NCBI GenBank assembly: GCA_935421135.1
Contig: OW285188.1
Location: 22,607,233-22,671,232, forward strand
Source of the DNA: Bugulina stolonifera
Taxonomy: Eukaryota; Bryozoa; Gymnolaemata; Cheilostomatida; Bugulidae
Length of the DNA stretch: 64,000 bases
Direction of reading: 5' to 3'
The position numbers and the translations under genes are program-made. The notes beneath the pieces were generated by a model, which saw only the letters and a program-made list of their open reading frames with translations, had not been told where the DNA came from and made no database searches. Numbering within the stretch: the stretch's first letter is position 1; each line of letters opens with the position of its first letter. Shown in pieces: positions 38,301-50,300 of the stretch.

Positions 38301-41300
38301 CAGCAGAGCTACAACTGGTGAAAGTATTTAGAACACAGAAAGAGACTTATTACTACTAAAGACATGGCAGCTGCAAAAAGAACAATGGAAGTAATGAGAG
38401 AGCAGGCTACAAAGCTAAGGTAGGCTTTTAAATAATTGTAGATTATCCTATTTTACACTGAATGAAATAGTAATAGATTTTGGCTTTCAAACTAATGATA
38501 TTTCCATAATTATTGCCAGATACATTTATTCTATAAAAACATTATGTGCTTAGATAGAAATATAGTTCATGTGTGTTTCCAATAATTTTGTAAACAAATT
38601 TACAGGAAGCTGGGAAAAGATGCACTAAAAGAAATAAATAAGTTGCATAAATTGGCAGAATTTGATGAGGGTACAGTATTCGAGGTCTTCAACAGCAAGC
38701 CCATAAGCACTCAAAATGGGGAATGTCTGCTAATAGAATTCCGAACAGAGAAAAACGAGTTGGAGATATCCGGAAAACTAATAATTCCGGACAGAATCAG
38801 AAAAGATGTAGAGCGAAAAACTCCACTAATAATCTGTTACAATGGGTTGCAGAAAGGCAAGATAGGGAGATTCCATGATCTCACAGTGATTCCCATTGAG
38901 AACAAATCCTATAACCCACCAGCATCACCAATACTACATGAGAACGCAAGAGCGTCCTTCAGTGATAGTGATGATGATGTGGTGTGGGTCCCACCACATT
39001 GCAAAGTAGGAGATATTTGTAATGTTGGAAGTAACACCTGTTATGGGTATTGTTCAAGCTGTCGTTCCCATAACCCTTACAACGGCAGTCAATGTAGGTG
39101 TTTATAATATATGTTTACTCAAATTATACCAATATATTTTCTACTTTACTAACTTTTATATCTTCAACAATGTTTTGTTTCTAGTCTTTTTCTGTTATAG
39201 ACCACTATTATTAGTTGCTATCTGTATTATCAATAAACCATATTTTAATCATGAATCAGCAGAGTCGTTGATCTTAATGAAAAGAACATTTATTACAAGA
39301 TTAGATATTCATATTGTCAGGTACACTATCAAATTAAGCAAAGGCAATAATTATATGTGTGAATATTTTATACATAACTTCAAATACTAACTAAAGAATT
39401 ACAACAGCTTGTTAACTCAATTATTGATTAACCTGATATTAGCTTTATGTATACTAGGTGAAGTTGTTATTTTGTACTGAAAACCTATACAGACATCCCT
39501 GTTTATAATCCCCATTTATTTGGTGGATTTCTGGTATTGGACCATGAGTAGATAACTCTGGGAATTTTGCACCAATAAAATACTTTAAGACATGATCTCT
39601 TTCCTCACAATCACGTGTTTGCAGAAAAATATTTACAAAATGAGATAACTCAAAACCTCTACATTTCATTAATGAGTAAATTATACAATAGCTCCCACAT
39701 ACATTTGTATTCATACTTTGCAGTGGCTGGGTATTATACACAAAAAGGTCATCAATAAGCGATATTTTATCTGATAAATCCTTAAATAATGGAGGCATGC
39801 CATAGGAATCAAAATAGTCACATTTCCTGTTTTTGGAAAAGTATATAACTATCCAATGAGTTCCTGGTTGACTGCTGTTGTCTGTATTGCATACAAAAAG
39901 GCTAGGAAAAGTAACCTTACATTCAATAAAGCGATCTCTAGCCAATGTACCTTTGTAAACTTTCTTTGTTAAAGAGTCAGACTTTAGAATTGAGTCTATA
40001 TGGTTAGTATTCATTTTCTCAATGGGGGATAGTGTGCTGAACACAAAACAAATAGTGATCAGGTCTTTGAAGCTCTAGTAACCACCCTGCTATTGTTGAT
40101 TTCAATCATATCATCTCCTTCTGCGTAAACAAATAAACTCAGTGTGTTTTCGAGAGCTTCTTTGAATGTTACTTCCAAAACTGTGGTGCTGTTTCTGATG
40201 AGATGTACATCTGATCCTTCACATAAATCACCCGTTAAATCAAATGCATATAGCGCAAACCCGCTAGCGTATTGTTCTCTGGTTATGCAATTTCCTTCAT
40301 CGGAGAATGATTTACCAACTGTTATCATGAAGTGCATATAGGCTTGGATGTATCCTTCACTTGTATAATCCACTCTCAATGGTTTACTGGGAATAGGATG
40401 ACCATTGACATTTAAACCAATGGAATTTAGGTTGAAATGCTTGAAACCAAATGGTGACTTTTCATAACTACCATTTTTTGCAGAGTGCTCTACAAATCCA
40501 AGTATTATCCGTTTAGGTTCCTGTCGATTGAGAATGAGGTTAATCCTCTCACTCTGCCGGCCTTGTGTAATAGAAAAAATCTGTGTCTCTACCTTATTCA
40601 ACGGATATTTTATAGTTTTTCCTTGAGTTAAAAGTGCGTTGTGGTTGGCTGCTACACTAGGATTAACCTTGACCTTTCTCAAAAGTATGTCACATTTAAT
40701 TATATCCACTCTATATTCCTGAGTGTCATCAGCAGTAGTTTTCAGCAAGCAGAATTTTGGATCACTTCTGAGTAGTTTAATTCGTAGGTTGCAAGAAGGA
40801 ATAATATATTGGTGTTGACTGAACAGTTCACTATGGGGTCGACCTATCATGTCAATTGTTTTACTTCCACTAATAACCGCTTTTCGGGTATTTATATCCA
40901 CTCGATGATTTGCTGTCAGCTGGTTAGTATCAATAGCATTCAAGGTATCGGAGAACCAGAACCCTGCATTTAGGTGTGTACTCTTAGCTTGTTTACCATA
41001 ATTTACCAGTGTCTCTAAATACGCTCTGTATGCATAATTTGAGTCGTACTCTATCTCGTGTCCATTAACTGAAACGCTTATAGTGGAAAACAAAGAGTGC
41101 ATGAAGTTCTCTCCAGGAATAACTGTAACATTAGCTATATCACCATCCAGGTCATCTCCATTGGCTAAGCGTACCTTAGCCTTGACCTGAATTAAAGTAT
41201 TTTGTAAATCTAGGTACTGATCTTCGTTACCTTCGAATTCAAATTCTAACGGACCATTTGTAGAGTCTCGAATTGGTCCTACCTCTACCCATTCTCCACC

Positions 41301-44300
41301 AATTACAGATGTTTGTGTGAAGGGAGTGTTGAATAGGTCGAGTTGAGAAAGGACACTGTCATCGGAGTCGGCATGGATTTTTGAAAAAGACATGTTTACT
41401 GTTGGTGTATCTACCTAAAAATGTTGTCTGTTTTATTTACGTGTCGTCTTTTATGAGAACTTTTTGAATGATTTGAAGATTTTGATTTGGTAGCTCGCTG
41501 TCGTTTTGTGCTGGTTGAGCCAAGGTGAGTGGTTAGAGATGACAGGAGGTTTCTACCTCCTGTTGAAAAATTTTGTACAGCTGCAGTTTTCAAGTCTTTT
41601 CCATTTAACAGATCTTTTGTTAAACTGGCAGTAGTATCAATTAGCTGCTTTCCAACAGTTTTAGCTCCACTTTTCAATAGAGGCATAGCACCTCGTAAAA
41701 CACGAGAGAAGAATCCGCCAATTCCTCGACCACGTTGAATTGTTGCTCCTTTAAACACTGATAATCCATTACCATTTTGTCTCGTATAATAATCCCGATA
41801 AAACATGGAGGAGGCCTGAGGGTTGTATGGCACAACCATATTAGTCAACTTTTTTTAGATGAAGAGTAATAATCACCTTCCCACTTTGAAATGAGGGATT
41901 TCTACCATCATCACGCCTTATAACCATTTCTACTGTTTCTGTACCTATGTTGCTAATTGGTAGGTATTGAACATGTTGAAAACTTTCCATTTGATTTACC
42001 TCCTTAGTCCTTCCCTTTACAGGAACAATTCGCAATAGTGGTGCTTGAATGTCTCCGACAATCTGAGGTTCTATGATGTTACAGTATACATACATTGATG
42101 TAAACCCTTCTGCAATATCACACTGTTGTACACCTATTGTTTCTCCAAACCCGTGCGATCGATTTTCCAACCCCAGTATGTTACACAAGTTCTCGCTAAG
42201 TTCTATTTCTAGGTCATTATCACTTATCCTGACATAACAAAAGTTTTGTATTTTCTCATGGACTAAAGAGACGACACTTTCAATTCTGAAACCAGAGAGA
42301 CATTGGTGTATTGAAGACAATATATCATCAATTGTTCGATAACGTCCGGTTTTAATACTGGCTATTTTCAAACTATTTGAATTATTCTGTTTTATAAGAA
42401 TCTTTCCATCCGTAACATTGTCCCATGAATTAGGATAGTGCATTTCTACTAATCCAACAACCCATTTCCCCTCTAGCCTAAGTGGACGTTCAAGTTTAAC
42501 TGTATAGTTAGCAAGGGTGTTATTTGGAAATATTTCTAAACAAGCGTTCGATGGAAGCGTTATGTAAAACTCAGACATGTTGCTTAAACAAACTTTAAAG
42601 CAGTTATAACAAGGTTATTTTAATACAGCATTATTATAAGGAATCTACATGTACACATTTGATATGTATGAATTATTAAAACTTAAATAATTGTATTTTA
42701 CATCGTTAGAAGACAAAAAATTACAAAATAATAATATTGTATTTTACAGTATGCATTGATGAAGGACAAAAATTTACAAAGAATGCTTAGTATCGAATAT
42801 TTTTACAAATAATATGAATGTTGAATGAACTTGTTTAAACTTGCTAGGCATGTCTAGCAAGTTATACTAACTCTGATAAAACGTACATAAAAACTACTGC
42901 ATGTTAGGTAAAAGGGAAATATTCGTATCTATATTAATAAGCTTGCTTGAGTAAATAAATATTGTTTAGAGTATTACACTACCCATCATACTATGTCTTC
43001 TTGGTTAACCCACTGGTTAAAACTCTTTGGATATCCCAGCCACTTAACAAAGTATTTAGTTTTACCGCCAACGCTTTTCTTTTTTAACACCTGTTCAATT
43101 ATGTACGTAGATGGTTTGCTGACTTTCTGTAATTCACTTTCATAAAAGGTCCCAAGAATGGAATCCTTATTCAGGTCTTTAATTTCATAAACAACTGGAT
43201 TGGTTTCATTGACAGCAGCGATAGTATATATCTCTGTAGACCATGATGGCGTATAACCTCTGTCAAATGTCATTCTTGCTTTGGATATTCTAACATAATC
43301 TCCCACTTTGAGTTTTGGATTCACCCTATTCATAACCTGCGGGTAGAGCCTCAGCCATATATCTTCTTGGTTTTCCCTGGTAACTTGATTCGGTGCAAGA
43401 CCTATACTTCTGTTATACCTGTTGTTGTAACCTCTAACAAGGTCATCTAACACTTCAATGTAGCGGTTGCTCCCAGTATAGGTAAACCATCGATACAAAG
43501 ACGTTTGAAAAGTTCTATTGAAGCGTTCAACCACGGATGCTTTGATGTTTTCGTTTTCACTCGTAAAATGGGTGATATTACGGTTTTTGAAGAGATCTTG
43601 TACTTTTTTATTAATAAATTCTTTACCTTTGTCACTTTGCACTGTACGGAAATCTGTAGATGAAAGTATCTGTTTCAATGCATCCTGTACATTATCTCCT
43701 GATTTCGATTTTAAGGGAATTACCCAAGCGCGCTTGGAAAACACATCAATTGCTGTTAGTAAATACTTAATATTGTCATTCTGAGCCTTTAATCTTTGGA
43801 TATCAATTAAATCAACTTGAAGCTGTTCATTCATACCAGATACTATCGTTTGACGCCTGGGAAACTTTTTTCTGATTGGCTTATGGAGTGTGTATGTGTC
43901 TTGACCTTGCAACCAATTTAGGGCATTGGATTTTTTTATTTTCTCTCTCGATCTCTGCTGAGATACAAGACGGTTCAGTCCGCCTAATGATGAAGGGAGT
44001 CTAGGAGTTAGGTATAAATGAGTTAATCTATTCATAGCAGAACCATTTATTGTTTTTAATTTGTTTCCTGAAATTCTTGTAGGTTCTATATCCAGATCCT
44101 TCTTGTTTTGTGTTAATATTATGCTTGTTTAAGATTTCACTAAATTTCTTCCAAGGTAACCTTTTGGATGTGGGTCTAGCAGGTCTTCCTACTGCATCGG
44201 CTACTAACGCTTTGATATCTGATCCTTTTATTGGTTTACCTTGATATATAACTTGTCCATCATCACTCCATTTCATGATCTTTTTCAACTCAATATCTCT

Positions 44301-47300
44301 CAATAGTTTCCTAGCCTCAACTCGTTTAGGTAGCGGAATATTTTTGACGATTTCTGCAGCAGTGAGATTTGTTATAACAGGTTTTAGAGTCTCTGGTAAA
44401 CTGTATGATTCCTTATATAACGTTTCTTCTTTTTTGGGTAGTTGTGGTGATGGTGGAGGTATCGGTGGTAATGTGGGCAGTAATGTATCATTAGTTTCTC
44501 CTAGCAATGCTTGCTTTCTGCTAAGGTTTATAGCATCCTTGAAGTTTTCCAGGTAACGTTTAAGAATCTGGGAGTGCTCACGTATTTTTTCAGCATCAGT
44601 GAGTGTGGTATCATCAGCAATTTCTTCCATTTGTCTGTGATTAGTTTTAACAGCTTTAACATTGGGGTGTGTTAATATGTCTTGTTCTACTTTTGTTGAA
44701 GGTTGTGGAAGACTGTTATAGTGTTGTTGATCATTTTTGCAAATTTCATTATTACTGCTGGCCCAGCAATAATCCTAAAAGTGGTCTAAGCAGCGCACCT
44801 AGAAAACCACCGTTTTGTAATATTGTTTTTCTCTCTTTCTGAGAAGTTCTTGGCTTAACCAACCGCTCTAGTTCTACTCTGTATCGCTTCAGACGTCGAA
44901 ACTGATGCGGTGTTAAATAAACATTACCTCTTATAAGATTAGCAGCGCATTCAACGAGGCTGAGAATAAGATCTTTGCTAGCATTAGATATCATTGTTGA
45001 TTTGATGGTTTTACTAGCTTTCGCTAACGCTTGAAGTGATGTAAAATTTCTTTTAATTCTCTGAGACATGTTGTTAGGAGAAACGTGAAAGGCTCAATGA
45101 GTTATATAAACACTAAATGATAACTTTATAGCGGAACTCTTATTTAGCGATATACGCATATTTTACTCCATCTGTTGAATTAAAATTCCCAATCAACCGA
45201 AGGTATTCATTCGTATTCTGCTTTAGATCAACTAGGAGAAAGGAGTGAGGATTTTGGGTGGCATCCTGGTAGCTTTCCACCATAAACTTTGATTTGTTGG
45301 GATATACTTGTCTAGCTAGGTGAGAAATAAATGAGCTATCACGGGGGTTTTTGAAAAGAAATAGGTAATGAGTGTTCAAGGACATTGTCCTTTGTTGTTT
45401 ACGAAACAAATTTTGCACAACAAAAAATACGCTAATGTTAAGATGATGACTAAGTTTGGTGTATAGTTCATCGGTCTGACCATTGGTCTCATCCATTAGA
45501 TCATCAATTATAACCCAACGATTATCTCCATCTCCTGGCACCCGTTGTTTAATATCTATAATCCCTTCGTGAAATGTTACGTCTTTCATGTCTTCAAATG
45601 CTTTCTGCCAGACACCATAACAGTAAATAATTTCTTTTGGTGGTGGGTTGCTTACAATCTTTGCATTGGTTATTAGTGAAGATAGTAAATGAGTCTTTCC
45701 TGAACCAGTTGGGCCAGCAATAATCGCAGTGAAAGGAGATTTAAGACGAATGTCATGACTTTCCATACTCATTGTGTATTAGGAAGAGTATTGTTGTAGA
45801 GACTTGACGTATTGAGAGCTTTGTATGATCTGAGAGTTCCGAAATCATTTGTTTGATTTTTATAAGTTAAACCTAAACTATCCAATATATTTATGTTGTT
45901 AGATTTCAGTTTGTACTTGATGTTTGTACTTGCTAAAGAGGATATTACTGAGATTAGAGTGATTATCAAAATTACTATGCTTATTGTTGCTCTACGGCTT
46001 TTCACTTCATCACGCGAGGCTAGCTGGTCTTCTCCTGTACTGGGCCGTCGTGTTAGTGCTTCATAGACTCTTTCCATATTTGTCCTTTGTAACTCCATTA
46101 GTCTCACAGATTTTACTGATATTTCTCACTAAATTGTATGCAGACAAGTTTTTATCAACAGACCTCAGACCGAAATAAGGTGAAATGAGTACAACCAGTC
46201 GTTTTATGTCTTTTCTACTACGCCATAGTGTAGCTGACAGGGAGATCAGGTGATCCAGATCAGCTACATCCATCATTTCCTGTATGTACTGGCAAATTTC
46301 ATTGAAATCAATCAACGTGAGAGCATTTGGTAGGTATAAATTAAGTGTTGATGTGGTGTGATTTATACTTGTTGAACTAATCAGATTGCACGGAGTACAA
46401 GAAGGGAATAATTTTTCGTTCAAACAAGTGCAATCGGTCTTTGCAAGCGCGGTAATGGCATCGCATAGTTTCTCACTTAGACAAAAGTAAAAGTGTACTT
46501 CTGTAATTTTCCTGACACCTTCCTGTGTAATTTGATATCTCTTTGTCCAGTTCTCATATGACTCGAAGCTCATTAAGGGGTAGTTCTTAACATGATCTGG
46601 TATTAGTGACCTGTAGATAACATCACATATATTATAATTATAACTTTGTAAGTGTATAAGAGTTCCGCAGTCACCAGTTATGATCTCACTATAGTCTTTG
46701 TATATAGCGTTTCCACTCACCACAATGACACTTTCATGTTGGTTGATTAGTGCAATATCCAATTGTACTAAGCATTCACTATATATACCACACACTCTTA
46801 AGATGCGGCAACCTCTGTCCCTGTCACTTGACTATTCAATTACAAAGATATAACGAGCATATAATTATATAGGTTACAACTATGTGCCTACATAATAAAA
46901 TATCCAATTAATCATCCATTAGCGCGCTTCCACCTCAAACCGCCTCCTCAACCGCCTCAAAACGTACCTCCATATGCGCATACATTACTACTAGTCACCT
47001 TAAACCGTGTGAAAGCAGAGAGGTTAGCTCTGCTTTTATGTTACTACAACCAAAACGTTTTTTGTCTACTCTTACCTGACTCTCAGTTTGGCGTATTTAT
47101 TACATTGTACTCACTTGCAGTGTGCTCACTGACTTATTAGTACGTGTAGCCAACACAGAATATCACACACTTGCTAATCGTACCATTAATTTGAAGTTGT
47201 CTTCTCAATTGTTTCTTGAATAAGTTCAACCATCAGCAAGTTTCTATCAATATTGGTAAAGGTTCCAGGGCTCAGTAAGACTAGTATTGTTGTAAGTTTC

Positions 47301-50300
47301 CCATTTGGCTGTCATTAATGGGCCTGCCATATTGGAACAGGTTTCAGATTAGATTCTCTTGGAAATTATATCCACCATCCACCTATACCTCAAATGAAGG
47401 GCACAACTTTGTGTCATAATGTTATGACATGCCTTTTTGGACCTAATGTCTTCACAGTTCCCACTGTATTATCTAACTCTGCTTTGACTCTAGTACTTTA
47501 TGGCCACCTTACTTGACTTTGCTTTTACTTGTTCAGCTTGCTGTTTATTTTTTCCTACTCTACTTTTGACTGTCTTCAGTTGGTGGTTCAGTTGGTAGTA
47601 TGGTTGGTAGTACTACTTTCCTTGACTTGAATATTGGTCTGTTTGGTACAAATCTACTGGATAGAAATTGCTCATAGGGTTATTTGCTATAACTGGAGAA
47701 ATACTGATGACATAGTTGTGTAATTATGTACCAAAAGCAGTGCAGTGCTTGGCAAGGATTCCATATCCTCAGGAGCATAACAATCAAGTGCCAGTAAGAA
47801 TTCGGTAGAGTTCAGATTTTCCATGCTGGTATTAATAATGTTACTTACCTTTAGTAGAAATTATAGCCACATTATATATCTTGAGTTACAAATTGAATAT
47901 TAAAATTTTTTTTCATTTGATTTTTGTCTCTTCTGACAGACCATAAAGCTTGTTACTGTTGGGATACCTATTTATTACAGCGAGTAGAACTTAAATATTT
48001 TGTATTTTAATGACAGTGGTGAATACTTTTAACTGTGTAACCAGCTAGACAGGCTGTAGCCATCACCTACAGATTACAATCATGGACTCCCTAATCTTAG
48101 GTGTTGGTAGTTGCATACATGGAATTACTTTATTCTAAGCTCCCAACTATCTATGGTACTATTTACAGCCAGGGAAGGACATGGCAGTTACCACTGGTAC
48201 CACACTCATAAGCGTCAAACCCAACGTTGTCAGCTCTATGGCCAAGTTTAGATCTCCAAATGCTCAGGTTTGTGGAGGTATTCTTGAAATAAGGTGTGGA
48301 GTATTTTAGTTTCCTTAGCTTTTACTTTTATTCAAGTCCAATCATGGTGGTAGGCCTACTTGGTCCATATACCGTACCATCCCATGCTGTACCATGCAAT
48401 CATGTAGTTGGTATGTTTTTGCATTGATAAAGATTTCTGGGTCAATTTGATGCATTATATTGTGATGGCAAAATCTACAATAGACTTGTAGCTTCACCAA
48501 TTAAGCTTCTTGGAAATATCAACTGTGAATATTTTATCAAAACAAATGTCTCTGAACAAATATTTAGTGTGAAGAACTGAAGCTTTACAGTCTACCATTT
48601 CTCACCGATCTGCCACCACCCTTTCAACTTTTAGCACTAGATTAGTTTAAATTAGCCATACATATTTATACTTGTTCATTAGATTTATATTACATCTAAA
48701 TATAACGCAGGGCTTTGCTTTTCACAAACAATAATTATGGGAAAATTGCAGCAACATTAACAATGTTGATCGTATTTCTACCATATGTTATTAATAAGTA
48801 TGTATTTAGTAGAAGTCAAACTCCTACAGTAGTAAAATATGAAAGCGTGTAACATGTGGTTTTAATGTTGAGTCATTCACTTTCATGCAAACATAAATAT
48901 AATGTGAAAATATATTCAAATTTTTGATAATATTATATTGTAATAACATGTATTTATGCATTTGTAATTTTTTACCACCTGGAATTTGTTTACCTTTTGG
49001 AGTTTTAACGGAGCTTATAGGTTCATGAATTGTCTATAGGTAGGTCCTGGTTTAAGGCTTTAAATAGAATTACAATGTATTTATAGGCTACAGGAACAGC
49101 ACTGCTGTCAAGGGTTTCTCTCTGTCAGTGCATTGTGCGATTTACTGTGCATACTGTATAGGATAATACTAATTGTATTAAAATAATTTTGTATCTCATG
49201 ACTTTTTACCTACCGATTCAGCATCCAATACCCTTGATATCCTGGTGCTAGACTCTAGAGGATAACCTGGTCACTGGTGCCACACATATCGTGTTCATTA
49301 TATCATTATATTATAAACTTCCCATAGCCTGGGCCCTATGTATCAGTTTGACCAATTCACACCTGTCATTTGGTCCAAGTTCAACTGGACTGCATTACAA
49401 TCCTCAAATTGGCCACTGCTCTTTTTCACTATGCTACTGGTCACACACCTGTTGGTAGATGTTAGCCTTTGTTCTTGTAGCTGGTGCAATTGGTTAGTCC
49501 TGCACAAATGAAGCCCCAACCGGTTGGCCTTACACAGCCAGGACTGGTAAGACTACATACAAACACTGCTGGAAGACAGGCTATAGTCATTACCAAATCC
49601 AAAAGTAAACCTGCTGTGGTAGCTGTGCCTTGTAAGTAGAGCTTATTGTACACCTGCACTGATTTTAACAGATGTAGGAACTTTTGGTCACTGTCTGCCA
49701 ACGTGTTTAAGAAATTGCTTTATGACACTTGATTCTCAAACTATGACCTTGAATTTTAAGTAACTTTTCTGTGAACTTTGTACCACTTGACTAATTTTTC
49801 GAACACTGTCAAATTATAGATTTACATGTGCATGTAAATGTATACTCCAATAAGAGGTTAAGGTTTTATTGAGTATGTTTGTACTATCATATCCATTAAT
49901 AGCATTGTATACAAACTCGTACATACTCGTACTCAGAGTTATCCTTCGTAGCCAACTGTGATAGATAAATGAAGTTCCCACGTATATAGACAATTTGCGG
50001 TGTACATTGATATATAAGGCACATGTTCTGTCAATGTACAGTTTCAGTTTGTACATGTATATTCTAGCTGAAGAAGGTGAAACTTCCAAAGAATTACTTT
50101 TTGCTAAAGAGGAGCCTTCAGAAGGTAACTGGTATATTAATATTGGCAGGTACAAAAATTGTAAAATTTAAACCTCTGTGCTATGATGGGCCCTGATGGT
50201 GATACACGCAATGTGTCTACTCATTTATGTCTACCGTCAGAATCGGGCGCATAGCATAATATGTGACCACCCTAATGGAATCAAGACTCGTATTAAATTT

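Larger units (their letters stand above)
32312..46992. mobile_element. Complete Polinton/Maverick virus-like transposon
   Basis: A 14,681-bp element in HCF intron 10, starting AG and ending CT, with terminal inverted repeats and a 6-bp duplication AGTCAC on both sides. It carries the defining set: protein-primed family B DNA polymerase, retrovirus-like integrase, FtsK/HerA-type packaging ATPase, adenain-like protease, double- and single-jelly-roll capsid candidates. It also has five accessory frames and one spliced gene. All but one gene are on the minus strand, antisense to HCF. Every core frame is intact and the outer 72 bp of the ends differ at one position, so insertion is recent on an evolutionary scale. 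Polintons can transpose by excision and self-synthesis, and their capsid genes suggest virion formation; neither is shown here. Confidence 0.97.
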
